Source: Paenibacillaceae bacterium
GTDB lineage: Bacteria; Bacillota; Bacilli; Paenibacillales; CANHGK01
Assembly: GCA_947460235.1 (NCBI GenBank)
Contig: CANHGK010000010.1
Span: 33,086 to 97,085 of the forward strand
Direction of reading: 5' to 3'
Length of the DNA: 64,000 bases
Position numbers and translations under genes: made by a program. Position 1 is the first letter of the stretch; each line of letters starts with the position of its first letter. This document shows positions 35,130 through 43,130 of this stretch, one piece after another. Below the pieces are notes generated by a model. The model worked only from the letters and a program-made list of their open reading frames with translations, had not been told where the DNA came from and did no database searches.

Positions 35130-35162
35130 AGCCTATACTGATATTGTATAAGAAATGTATAC
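35130..35162. promoter_or_regulatory. CarH/LitR-type operator between divergent genes
   Basis: Read on the minus strand, adjacent 11-bp units are GTATACATTTC (35162-35152) and TTATACAATAT (35151-35141), both exact nTnTACAnnnn, then a weak third CAGTATAGGCT (35140-35130). On + the segment also contains the inverted pair TATAC-N7-GTATA. It lies between the membrane/SDR operon (start 35093) and the CrtI-like gene (start 35201), so one site could control both. Confidence 0.8.
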
Positions 35163-35200
35163 ATTTTGCACACTTTTTTTCGATGGAAAGAGGGAGTTAA

Positions 35201-36703
35201 ATGTTCGTGTATGACGTGGTCGTTGTTGGTGGCGGGTTTGGTGGATTGGCTGCTGCCGCGAGGCTTGCGCATGCTGGTCGTTCCGTTCTTTTGCTTGAAG
35301 GAAGTGGCGAATGGGGCGGATGCGCCGGGAAATTCGATCGAGGTGGGTACCGGTTTGCAGCAGGAGCAACTGTGGGAATGGGTTTTGAAGATGATGGTGT
35401 TTTTGCGCGATTGTTTGATGAAATCGAGGAACCCCTTCCGCAGATGCGTTCATTATCGACCATTATGAATGTATATATGCCTGATCGAACCATTTCGTAT
35501 TATCAGGATTCTGAAGCATGGATCGAAGAGATTGTTCGAAAGTTTCCGGCCGAGGCAGATTGCGGGATCCGATTTTTCCGTGAAGTATGGGCAGCGAAGC
35601 CGTTAATCAATCAAGTGACTCGAGCGGAAGTAATCATACCACCGAAAACCGTTACAGATTGGTTTCGCATTATGAAATTGGCCACGAACGGTGCTTGGAA
35701 ATTTACAAATTTACTTACAGCGACCGTTGCGGATCGTATGCGCGCGGCAGGGATCAAACCAGGTTCTGCGCTGGAAGCATTTATTAATGGACAATTGATG
35801 GATAGCGTGCAAACGACGGCAACATGTTGTCCTGCGCTGCTTGGATATATTGCTTTGAATGTATTTCATCTCGGGGCGTTCTATGTTGATGGCGGATTGG
35901 CTGAAATCGGATTCGCGTTGGAGCGTTCAATTCGTAAAAATGGTGGAGAAACCTTGCTTCGCAAGCAAGTGACATCCATTCAGAAACAAGGAGAAACGTG
36001 GGCAGTCTGCACAAGACGGGATGAATGGTTCTGCGCGAAACAGCTCGTGTTTAATGGTTCTGTTCATAGTTTGGCGGAACAGTTTGCGGATACTGAATCG
36101 GTTTTGTTTAACAAGATGATGCCAATAAAAGCTTCGGAAGAAAAACATGTTCCTTCGTGGGGTGCATTTACAGTCTATGCGGCTGGCGACGATCCTTTCG
36201 TTGAGGACGATGGTGTATGCTTTCATCAATTTATTGTTGATCCTACCAAGCCTTTTGCGGAAGGAAATCAATTCTTATGTTCTTTTTCATCCAAAGATGA
36301 TTTGCTCCGTGCACCATCTGGCAAGCGGACAATGACCGTTTCAACGCATACGGATTGGAAACAATGGTGGGATCATCCCGATGCGTCTTCGTATGAAACA
36401 ATGAAAGATGAATATGGCAGTAGAATATTGCAGGTATTACAGGGGCAATGGACGGGTGTGTCAAATATGTCCGAGCATAGAATGTATGGGACGCCGATCA
36501 CGTTTGAACATTATACAAAACGTGCACAAGGGCGTGTGGGTGGATACATTCCTACCAGCTGGAGGTCAATATTTGAAGGTTTTTCACCAAAGAGTAATGC
36601 TGAAGGATTCTGGCTATGCGGAGATACGGTGTTTCCAGGGGCTGGGACGCTTGGGGTTGTGATGTCTGGTATGACGGTATCTTCGAGAATTTTAAATAAA
36701 TAA
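35201..36703 (+). CDS. CrtI-like FAD-dependent desaturase/oxidoreductase
   Basis: This 500-residue flavoprotein has the N-terminal FAD fold VYDVVVVGGGFGGLAAAARL, then GGCAGKFDRGGYRFAAGAT, and the C-terminal FAD motif GFWLCGDTVFPGAGTLGVVM. This is the phytoene-desaturase/retinol-saturase superfamily. No phytoene synthase or other crt gene is nearby, so a carotenoid substrate is doubtful; related flavoproteins act on acyl lipids. AGAGGGAG precedes ATG 35201. The promoter region holds the second CarH-type operator. The gene ends 12 bp before the folE operator begins. Confidence 0.87.
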   Translation: MFVYDVVVVGGGFGGLAAAARLAHAGRSVLLLEGSGEWGGCAGKFDRGGYRFAAGATVGMGFEDDGVFARLFDEIEEPLPQMRSLSTIMNVYMPDRTISYYQDSEAWIEEIVRKFPAEADCGIRFFREVWAAKPLINQVTRAEVIIPPKTVTDWFRIMKLATNGAWKFTNLLTATVADRMRAAGIKPGSALEAFINGQLMDSVQTTATCCPALLGYIALNVFHLGAFYVDGGLAEIGFALERSIRKNGGETLLRKQVTSIQKQGETWAVCTRRDEWFCAKQLVFNGSVHSLAEQFADTESVLFNKMMPIKASEEKHVPSWGAFTVYAAGDDPFVEDDGVCFHQFIVDPTKPFAEGNQFLCSFSSKDDLLRAPSGKRTMTVSTHTDWKQWWDHPDASSYETMKDEYGSRILQVLQGQWTGVSNMSEHRMYGTPITFEHYTKRAQGRVGGYIPTSWRSIFEGFSPKSNAEGFWLCGDTVFPGAGTLGVVMSGMTVSSRILNK

Positions 36704-36713
36704 CTCCACAAAC

Positions 36714-36746
36714 TTGTAGATATTTTGTACAGTTAATGTATAATTA
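36714..36746 (+). promoter_or_regulatory. CarH/LitR-type operator-promoter of folE
   Basis: Three units in exact 11-bp register: TTGTAGATATT (36714), TTGTACAGTTA (36725, perfect nTnTACA) and ATGTATAATTA (36736). The first and third each differ at one position. The same DNA gives a promoter TTGTAG, 19 bp, TATAAT (36737-36742). The 19-bp spacer is the long type often seen at MerR-controlled promoters. An ATG at 36736 is promoter DNA, not the folE start. Confidence 0.75.
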
Positions 36747-36804
36747 TAAAGCAACTAGGAAAGTCGATTTGAAGATGGCGTTTCGCCAAAGTGGAGGGAT
36801 GATC

Positions 36805-37410
36805 ATGAGCGTTTCAAGTTTTAGAAGTATACAAATGCAAGACAAAACGGCAGATCCGTTGGAGGCCTTGTTTTTGGAGGTAATTACACATATTGGTGAA
36901 GATCCAAGGCGAGAAGGACTGCTAGAGACGCCGCGTCGAATTGCAAAAATGTACCGAGAAATCTTTAGCGGAATTCATGAAGATCCTATGGCTGTCTTGC
37001 AAAAAACGTTTCCAAGTGAAGGGACGAAAGATATTATTATCGTTCAAGATATCCCTTTCTATTCCGTGTGCGAGCACCATTTTGTTCCGTTTTATGGGAA
37101 GGCACATATTGGATACATTCCACAAGATCGTATTGTTGGATTAAGTAAATTCGCTCGATTGGTTGAAACGTTCGCTCGTCGTCCGCAAGTACAAGAGAAG
37201 TTAACAAACCAATTGGCAAACACGATTTTTGAAGCGATCAACCCTCGTGGAGTCATCGTTGTCGTGGAAGCGGAACATATGTGTATGAGCATGCGAGGAA
37301 TCAAAAAACCGGGATCTCTGACGAGAACATTGTGTCGTTTGGGCGAATTTGAGCATGAAATCGAAACTGAAAAACGCTTTTTCAAATTGTTGAAAGACTC
37401 TTTGACGTAA
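36805..37410 (+). CDS. folE: GTP cyclohydrolase I
   Basis: This 201-residue enzyme converts GTP to 7,8-dihydroneopterin triphosphate, the first step to tetrahydrofolate and other pterins. Zinc ligands Cys89 and His92 (SVCEHHFVPF) and Cys160 (EHMCMSMRG) are intact, as are GYIPQDRIVGLSKFAR and the family N-terminus LLETPRRIAKMY. The start at 36805 follows GGAGGG by 6 bp. It has no folate-gene neighbours and sits between the CrtI-like gene and the MerR-B12 genes with its own CarH-type repeats. I infer light-dependent supply of pterin or folate, for example the antenna cofactor of photolyases. Confidence 0.96.
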   Translation: MSVSSFRSIQMQDKTADPLEALFLEVITHIGEDPRREGLLETPRRIAKMYREIFSGIHEDPMAVLQKTFPSEGTKDIIIVQDIPFYSVCEHHFVPFYGKAHIGYIPQDRIVGLSKFARLVETFARRPQVQEKLTNQLANTIFEAINPRGVIVVVEAEHMCMSMRGIKKPGSLTRTLCRLGEFEHEIETEKRFFKLLKDSLT

Positions 37411-37461
37411 TCGTAATGATACGTAATGGAATAAACATAGGTATGGAAACCAACTCATGTA

Positions 37462-37490
37462 TTGTAGTTTGTATAATTTTCTTATACAAT
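37462..37490 (+). promoter_or_regulatory. Autoregulatory promoter with CarH-type palindrome
   Basis: TTGTAG (37462-37467), 17 bp, TACAAT (37485-37490) form a promoter. Inside it TTGTATAA-N5-TTATACAA (37469-37489) is a perfect 8-bp inverted repeat whose right arm contains a perfect nTnTACA unit on + and whose left arm gives one on -. This fits repression of the regulator's own promoter. Confidence 0.75.
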
Positions 37491-37519
37491 AAGCCTATAT
37501 GTTGCGAAACGGTTGTAAA

Positions 37520-37545
37520 AGTTTAAGGAGGTGATTCCCATTTAT
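37520..37545 (+). promoter_or_regulatory. Extended Shine-Dalgarno before a probable ATT start codon
   Basis: AAGGAGGTGATTCC (37525-37538) matches the 16S rRNA 3' end over almost its whole length. Eight bases after AGGAGG comes ATT (37540) followed by TAT AAT ATC. The paralogous gene begins GTG TAC AAT ATT at the equivalent codon. The in-frame GTG at 37531 overlaps the Shine-Dalgarno itself and cannot use it. Confidence 0.6.
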
Positions 37546-38427
37546 AATATCAAATTAGTTGAGCAACGAGTGGGGATTCCTTCTGTAACGATTCGCGCAT
37601 GGGAAACACGATATGGTGTGATCAAACCTGCTCGGACGGAATCTGGTCATCGGCTCTACTCCGAACAGGATATAGAGGATATTTTGTGGTTGAAAGATCA
37701 AACGGAAGATAAAGGGATGTCCATAAGTCAAGCTGCAAAATTGTTAATACATCGTAAAGAGCGTAGAGACAATATACAGTTCGGAGTTGTTGTTCATCAA
37801 CAGACGTATGATGAAATTAGCGATCGACTATATGATGCACTTTGTAATTTTCAATCGGAACAAGCCAACAAAGTTTTGGATTTTGGTCTTTCGATGTTTC
37901 AACATGAAGAATTGTTCACAAATGTATTAACGCTAGTGATGCAACGGGTTGGCGAAGAATGGAAAATGGGCAAGCGTACAATTGCCCAAGAACATTTCGT
38001 TACGCAATTCGTAATGCAACGGTTGTCGCAATTTTTTAGAATTTTTCCGATCGATCCAAGTTTGCCGAAAGCCATTTCAATGTGCCCAAGTGGAGAATAT
38101 CAACAAGTAGGGTTAATGCTGTTTTCCTTGTTTTTGCGCAAAAAAGGACTAGAAGTTTTCTACTTGGGTGTAGATATGCCAATCGATCAAGTTGAGGAGA
38201 TGATTTCCTCTCACAAAGTTAGGTTGATTTGTATCTCTTCAAACTCACCACAGTCCGCAAATCAAGTGTTTAATAGTGTTAGGGATTTGCATCAAAGAAT
38301 TCCAAAGTTAAAATTTGTTTTGATTGGAAATGGATTTTCTGAATGTCCAGCAGATTTGGAATGTTGGAAAATCAGCGAAGTTCTTGATGATTGGCGGATT
38401 TGGTATCGTCGTGAGGTGCATGTCTAA
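37540..38427 (+). CDS. MerR-family regulator with B12-binding-like domain, axial His missing (CarH/LitR paralogue 1)
   Basis: This 295-residue regulator (counting from ATT 37540) has a MerR helix-turn-helix at residues 1-70 (VGIPSVTIRAWETRYGVIKP) and a four-helix bundle with the light-sensor motif W-x9-EH (Trp141, Glu151, His152). It ends in a Rossmann-like cobalamin-binding domain. In CarH the cobalamin motif is E/D-x-H-x-x-G with the His binding cobalt; here it is EYQQVG (Glu186, Gln188, Gly191), so the axial His is Gln. It may bind adenosylcobalamin weakly, or act B12-independently like Myxococcus CarA. It lies 107 bp upstream of the intact paralogue and should share its operators. Confidence 0.88.
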   Translation: MYNIKLVEQRVGIPSVTIRAWETRYGVIKPARTESGHRLYSEQDIEDILWLKDQTEDKGMSISQAAKLLIHRKERRDNIQFGVVVHQQTYDEISDRLYDALCNFQSEQANKVLDFGLSMFQHEELFTNVLTLVMQRVGEEWKMGKRTIAQEHFVTQFVMQRLSQFFRIFPIDPSLPKAISMCPSGEYQQVGLMLFSLFLRKKGLEVFYLGVDMPIDQVEEMISSHKVRLICISSNSPQSANQVFNSVRDLHQRIPKLKFVLIGNGFSECPADLECWKISEVLDDWRIWYRREVHV

Positions 38428-38534
38428 TGCGCAAACAAGCTATTGAGTGTTCGCGTTTTATTTCAAGCTACAATTTTGAAATTTCTTCCACTAGTTGCGA
38501 ACAAAATGATTTCGTTCAGATTGGGGTGAACTAG

Positions 38535-39461
38535 GTGTACAATATTAGATCGGTATCACAATTAGTTGGAATTCCTGCAGTGACAATTCGTGCCTGGGAA
38601 ATGAGATACGGTGTTATTGTACCTGATCGTTCCAAGGGGGGACATCGGTTATATTCACAACAAAATATTGAGGATTTGTTGTGGCTCAAAAAACAGCTTG
38701 ATGTACATGGGAGGTCCATCAGTCAAGCTGCACAAAGTTTAAAACGCCAAAAGAATAGCAAGCCGATTGAGCAAACCCAAGACACAAACTTGCCCCAAAC
38801 AGAGGAGTTTACACTTAGGGAAGAGTTGAATCGACAATTATATGAGTTAGATGCGGAGAAGACACATTCGATACTAGATCGTGCTTTTCATACATTCAGT
38901 TTGCAATTTGTCATGCATCGCTTAATCGCACCATTTATGGTTGAAGTTGGTGACTTGTGGGAAGCGGGAAAAGTAAGCATTGCGCAGGAACATTTTATGT
39001 CGGCGATCATTACTCAACGCATCTCACATTATTTCCGTATGTTCGCACACAATTCATTGTATCCGAAAACGGTAGTGCTTTGTCCGGCAGGGGAACATCA
39101 TCAAATTGGTGCGTTAATGTTTAGTATGTTTCTACGCAGGCACGGAATTGATGTTGTTTTTTTAGGTGCGAACACGCCAGTTGGTGGTCTTGACTCTTTA
39201 ATTACAGATTCGGGCGTAGAGCGGGTAGTCGTATCGGTAGGAATGGAAGAAGCGATACAATCTGCGAATGAATTAATTAGAAAGATACATCCTTTAAATG
39301 AAAAACTTCGATTTTTTGTTGGAGGCAGAAATTCTAATGATCCGAAGATTGATTCAAGATATATAAAAGTTGGTCATTATGATGCGGATTGGGAAGAGGT
39401 AATTTCTCGATATTGGCAGGTTTCGAAGATTCGTGGACAAGTAAACGATTATATAGGTTGA
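38535..39461 (+). CDS. B12-dependent photoreceptor repressor of the CarH/LitR class (paralogue 2)
   Basis: This 308-residue regulator starts at GTG 38535 (GGGGTG 7 bp upstream). It has a MerR DNA-binding domain (VGIPAVTIRAWEMRYGVIVP), a Gln/Thr linker, the W-x9-EH motif (Trp142, Glu152, His153) and an intact cobalamin motif E-x-H-x-x-G in GEHHQIG (Glu187, His189, Gly192). In CarH, adenosylcobalamin makes a dark tetramer that blocks the promoter and light breaks the Co-C bond. The sequence here has every marker of that switch. It follows paralogue 1 without a promoter of its own that I can see, and a strong terminator follows, so the pair is probably one transcript. Confidence 0.92.
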   Translation: MYNIRSVSQLVGIPAVTIRAWEMRYGVIVPDRSKGGHRLYSQQNIEDLLWLKKQLDVHGRSISQAAQSLKRQKNSKPIEQTQDTNLPQTEEFTLREELNRQLYELDAEKTHSILDRAFHTFSLQFVMHRLIAPFMVEVGDLWEAGKVSIAQEHFMSAIITQRISHYFRMFAHNSLYPKTVVLCPAGEHHQIGALMFSMFLRRHGIDVVFLGANTPVGGLDSLITDSGVERVVVSVGMEEAIQSANELIRKIHPLNEKLRFFVGGRNSNDPKIDSRYIKVGHYDADWEEVISRYWQVSKIRGQVNDYIG

Positions 39462-39477
39462 GATATATTTAGTATAG

Positions 39478-39536
39478 AATGCGCCGTTTTATCGAATGTT
39501 TTTTGTATTTCATTCGGGGAACATGGCGCATTTTTT
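39478..39536 (+). terminator. Terminator after the regulator pair
   Basis: AATGCGCC/GGCGCATT outer stem, CGAATG/CATTCG inner stem, followed by six T residues. Confidence 0.9.
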
Positions 39537-39699
39537 ATATTATTTTTTATTTTTTTTCAATTCAAAAAAAGGAAACGGATAAGACGTGTCGTAAATATAT
39601 AGAGTACCAACACTATGCGTGATTGGTCCCGTTACAATCATACCGGTCTACGACCGTACACATGACAAACCATCTGAATCCGAGGGGAAGGGAATCCGC

Positions 39700-40701
39700 A
39701 TGTTGTTCCAAAATAAAAAACCGGCAGCGGCATCAAAAGACAGTAAACGCGATGAAATCCAGCACTTAATGACAAAATTAAATGAGAAAGCGGAAGCAAT
39801 TTTGTCGGTTTATGACCGTTTGCAAAGCAGTCATTTACAGGCAAGAAATGCTGCCCCACAAATTACTCAAAATCTTCAAGAGGTGTCGTCTGAAATTACT
39901 TCCCAAATGAAACAAACGGAAGTGAGTACGCGCGTTATTGAAGAGATGGCTGTCGGGATTAATCGCATTGCAGAAACATCATCGGCCGTGTCTGAAACGT
40001 CGATTGACACTGCAAAACAAGCGAATCTTGGTAATGAAACGATTAAAAAGACGATGTCTCAAATGAACTCCATTAACAATACGGTTTTGGATTCATCCGC
40101 AGGGATTAAAAACCTTGATAACCGTTCCAAAGAGATCGGTCAAATCGTCGGTTTGATCACGAACATTGCAACGCAAACGAACTTGCTCGCATTGAATGCC
40201 GCGATTGAGGCAGCACGTGCAGGGGAACATGGTCGTGGTTTCGCGATCGTAGCAGGTGAGGTTCGTAAACTGGCGGAACAATCCGCAAACTCTGCGAATC
40301 AAATCTCGATGCTCGTACAAGCGATTCAGAAGGATACGGCGCAATCCGTTGAAAATATGAACAAAGTTACCTTGGCCGTGGAAAACGGGATTACCGTCGT
40401 ACGCGAAGCGGGGGACGCGTTCCAACGAATCTTGAAATCCGCAGAATCTGTTGCTGATCAAATTCAAGACATTTCAGCAGTATCCGAAGAAATTTCCGCA
40501 GGTGCTGAAGAAGCTTCAGCAAACATGGTTGAGATGTCTAATGCGGCTCGCAAAGTCACGGACAGAACATCCAATATCGTATCTTCATCCAATCAACAAA
40601 CGCAAACGATCGAAGACGGTGCAGCTTTAATCGCGAACTTCAGTCGTCACGCACGTGAGTTGAAAGATATGATTGAAAAACTAAAAGAAGTACAAGCGTA
40701 A
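39700..40701 (+). CDS. Soluble methyl-accepting chemotaxis-type protein
   Basis: This 333-residue protein starts at 39700 after GAGGGGAAGG. It has no transmembrane segment or recognisable ligand domain. An N-terminal ~60-residue Lys-rich helical region leads into a full MCP signalling domain with the invariant hairpin tip [25 protein letters not shown] region (split across residues ~175-200) and [18 protein letters not shown]. It should form cytoplasmic helical dimers that contact CheA/CheW. No che gene is in the window. Upstream, 160 bp hold AT-rich DNA without a clear sigma-D promoter. Confidence 0.88.
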   Translation: MLFQNKKPAAASKDSKRDEIQHLMTKLNEKAEAILSVYDRLQSSHLQARNAAPQITQNLQEVSSEITSQMKQTEVSTRVIEEMAVGINRIAETSSAVSETSIDTAKQANLGNETIKKTMSQMNSINNTVLDSSAGIKNLDNRSKEIGQIVGLITNIATQTNLLALNAAIEAARAGEHGRGFAIVAGEVRKLAEQSANSANQISMLVQAIQKDTAQSVENMNKVTLAVENGITVVREAGDAFQRILKSAESVADQIQDISAVSEEISAGAEEASANMVEMSNAARKVTDRTSNIVSSSNQQTQTIEDGAALIANFSRHARELKDMIEKLKEVQA

Positions 40702-40729
40702 GCTGAGTACCTTCAAAGATGGGTTTCCA

Positions 40730-40779
40730 AAGCTGTTTCTCACGCATCAATTTATTGACGTGGGTGGCAGCTTTTTTTA
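40730..40779 (+). terminator. Rho-independent terminator after the MCP gene
   Basis: AAAGCTG and CAGCTTT with inner TCTCACG/CGTGGGT pairing, then a seven-T run. Confidence 0.8.
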
Positions 40780-40846
40780 TTTGCTTATTAATAATGAAAC
40801 GGACGGTTCGATTGCACATTTGTGCAAATCAAACCGTCCATAGGTG

Positions 40847-42958
40847 TTATTTTTTAATAAATGGATTATGACCTTCGCCGACTACTCGGCGTGTAAACCA
40901 AATGATGCCAACAAGTATGCCGATGATGATCATCCAAAGCACAATTGTTCCAAATGTCCCTAACGGCGCTGATACAGGTTTTGCATCAACATTGCTGACC
41001 ACTGGAGCTGGTTGAATCGGTGTAGACTTAGGTGCTTCGATAAATATTGTAGCATTCGGATTGTTTTTCTTTGCTTCGGCTTGCATGAATTTTATGAACT
41101 CAGGATCCGCTTCTAAAGCACCATCGAGGACAAGACCATCTATTTTCCATGAACCAATCCATTGTTTTGTAATCGCTTTTAGCAAAACTTGCACGATTGG
41201 TTGCTTCCAATTCAAGATATGCGAAGTGTTAGCTGTTGTATTTGGAATGATTTGATTAAATGAAAAAACCGTCGATTGTTCTAACATGCTCAATGGCAGG
41301 TCTAAATATACTTTGGTCCCTTGTGCGTGTGCTTGACTTATTAGTTGTTCAAAAGTAGATTGAACAGTTTGGGAATCATACGGGTTTGCAAAATGCAATC
41401 GGTTCAAAGCCAGAGAGCTGTGCAAACTAACGGCATCGGTCAAGGTAAATTGTTTGACGTTTGCGATCAACTTCGGATCAGCTAACCAATCTTTTAATGA
41501 ACCAGATAAGATATTTTCATTTGCGTCGTTCGCGGAGAAGTCGCCAACGTTTCGTGTTGAGGATTTGTCCGATACGATTGATTTATTACCGTATGCGCTA
41601 AGTTCAGTTGCGAATGGATCTGCAACTTTCTTGATCTCACCATGAATGGTCGCTTCAAAGGAATATAGGGCGCCTGCTTTAACACTTGGAGCAATTACTT
41701 TCCAAGACCCATGACCTGCATTGGTCATCGGAATATGTGTGCCCAACGATGCATCCTCACGATCATATATGACAACATCAACACTCGATGCTGTCGGTGC
41801 CCAAAGGTGGAATGACGTGCTTGAGCCGTTGGTGTTGGCGCCGTAATCACCGGTGCTATCAATGAAATTGTGAGTAAACAAAGAGCCTACCGCTAATTGT
41901 TCTAGTGTAATATCAGCCGAACCGTACCCAGGAATGGTAACTTGTAAATTCGCGGATGGATCAACGGGTTGATCAAGTGTAACCGTCCATTGTGAAATCG
42001 CTTGATTCACAGGGTTCAACATTGTGACTACGTCAGAGGTTTTGAGTGTCTCACCATTTGCCGTGATAGAAAGATCATTCATGGATTCGGACTTTCCAAC
42101 TGGCAAGCCGTTTGAGTAAATGATCACTTGATTAAGGTCTGTCAATACAGTTTTAACGATTTCCCCTTTTTTAGGGACCGTTTTGATCGAATCATAATAT
42201 TTAGGATCAGCTTGAATATGCCAATGTTCTACTGCATTTAGCGGTTCCCACGTACTTGTTGAATGTTCGATACCATCCATCTCATATTGAATGCTTTCTA
42301 ACGAAACGTTGCCTAGTTTGGTAGGGTCTGTCGCATGGATGATGGAGTATGTGATTTCTTTGTCATGTTCCATTTTTGTTAAAAGTAATTGTGCAGTTGC
42401 GCCAAATGCATCTTTTGTAAATGGAACATATTGTACAGGTTGAAGTTTACTGTGAATCGCCGCGTACCAATGATCATAATCGCCGGCAGGTCTTAAATAG
42501 TGAATGCCAACAATGACTTCACCTGGGTTGGCATTTAACGAAACGTTCGAGGAAAGATCCGGTGCGCTTGTGTAAACCTCTTTATCGCCACCGACAAGCC
42601 AAATCTCACCTTTACCATTATCTATCGGAATAAAGCGATCATCATCAATATCTTTCTCCCAATCTTCTGTTCTAACAATAAGTCCAAACTGTTTGTAATC
42701 TTTGTCGAAATCATAGGTTGCAGTTTGGCCGAACTCATCAGATCCGTTAAAAACATATGCTTTACCCTCTAAATTGTCACTCCATATCCATAAATTCCAG
42801 TCTTTCGTGTTGTTAGGTGACGGGTGGTAGTGAACAATAATCGAAGTTTTACCCGCGGCATGAGCAGGAAAAGTCATAACTTGCATTGAGGCGCATACGA
42901 TGAGCACAACGAATAATAAAGCAAGAAAACGTTTGGAATTTTGCTTAAAAGACACCAT
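40847..42958 (-). CDS. Membrane-anchored pullulanase-like protein with degenerate catalytic barrel
   Basis: This ~703-residue exported protein has a signal peptide (to about residue 35), two CBM41-type starch-binding modules (SIIVHYHPSP...WNLWIWSD near 40; EVIVGIHYLRP...WYAAIHSK near 148), pullulanase linker domains, and a CBM48 module (TSFHLWAPTASSVDVVIYD near 370). A shortened GH13-like region (~500-650) and a C-terminal membrane helix with a basic tail follow. The GH13 YNWGYDP motif is absent, region I DxxxNH reads DLPLSM, GFRFD reads GLVLD, and the last catalytic Asp region is missing. It probably binds alpha-glucan at the membrane without cutting it. The start is uncertain; GAGGGGG is about 14 bp from ATG 42958. 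Confidence 0.75.
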   Translation of the reverse strand: MVSFKQNSKRFLALLFVVLIVCASMQVMTFPAHAAGKTSIIVHYHPSPNNTKDWNLWIWSDNLEGKAYVFNGSDEFGQTATYDFDKDYKQFGLIVRTEDWEKDIDDDRFIPIDNGKGEIWLVGGDKEVYTSAPDLSSNVSLNANPGEVIVGIHYLRPAGDYDHWYAAIHSKLQPVQYVPFTKDAFGATAQLLLTKMEHDKEITYSIIHATDPTKLGNVSLESIQYEMDGIEHSTSTWEPLNAVEHWHIQADPKYYDSIKTVPKKGEIVKTVLTDLNQVIIYSNGLPVGKSESMNDLSITANGETLKTSDVVTMLNPVNQAISQWTVTLDQPVDPSANLQVTIPGYGSADITLEQLAVGSLFTHNFIDSTGDYGANTNGSSTSFHLWAPTASSVDVVIYDREDASLGTHIPMTNAGHGSWKVIAPSVKAGALYSFEATIHGEIKKVADPFATELSAYGNKSIVSDKSSTRNVGDFSANDANENILSGSLKDWLADPKLIANVKQFTLTDAVSLHSSLALNRLHFANPYDSQTVQSTFEQLISQAHAQGTKVYLDLPLSMLEQSTVFSFNQIIPNTTANTSHILNWKQPIVQVLLKAITKQWIGSWKIDGLVLDGALEADPEFIKFMQAEAKKNNPNATIFIEAPKSTPIQPAPVVSNVDAKPVSAPLGTFGTIVLWMIIIGILVGIIWFTRRVVGEGHNPFIKK

Positions 42959-43001
42959 TTGAACTAAAAAGCCCCCTCTCAGAATACAAAATTTATTGTA
43001 A

Positions 43002-43015
43002 CGCAAACGATAACA
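43002..43015 (-). promoter_or_regulatory. cre-like site before the pullulanase-like gene
   Basis: CGCAAACGATAACA differs from the catabolite-responsive consensus TGNAANCGNWWNCA at one base. It lies 44 bp before the start codon, near the likely promoter. Another LacI-family operator is possible. Confidence 0.45.
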
Positions 43016-43054
43016 AAAGGAAACGAAAATTCTTTTCATTGGCGAAAAGTCAAA

Positions 43055-43084
43055 TTGACAGTTGGACAAGGGCGGTGTTAATAT
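43055..43084 (+). promoter_or_regulatory. Promoter of the amylopullulanase gene
   Basis: TTGACA, 18 bp, TAATAT. The -35 is perfect. The start codon is about 103 bp downstream, leaving a leader that holds the cre-like site. Confidence 0.7.
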
Positions 43085-43130
43085 TTTATCATCGCCATAG
43101 CAAACATTTGCACATTGTTTTGTGCATTTG

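Noticed and set aside
35201..36703. CrtI-like gene next to CarH-type regulators read as a carotenoid cluster
   Set aside because: No phytoene synthase, geranylgeranyl synthase or cyclase is present, and the neighbours act on fatty acids, so carotenoid synthesis is not supported by this window.
36736..36804. ATG at 36736 as folE start
   Set aside because: This ATG overlaps the -10 and the third operator unit and has no ribosome site; 36805 has GGAGGG and begins the family N-terminus.
37531..38427. GTG at 37531 as start of the first MerR-B12 regulator
   Set aside because: It lies within the AAGGAGGTGAT ribosome site and would add three residues not found in the paralogue.
39537..39699. Leader of the MCP gene checked for a sigma-D promoter or riboswitch
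   Set aside because: No clear TAAA-N15-GCCGATAT promoter or conserved aptamer core could be seen.
40800..40840. GGACGGTT/AACCGTCC hairpin with inner GCAC/GTGC considered as a second terminator or riboswitch
   Set aside because: It is a real hairpin downstream of the pullulanase-like gene but lacks a T-run on either strand and matches no riboswitch I know, so its role is left open.
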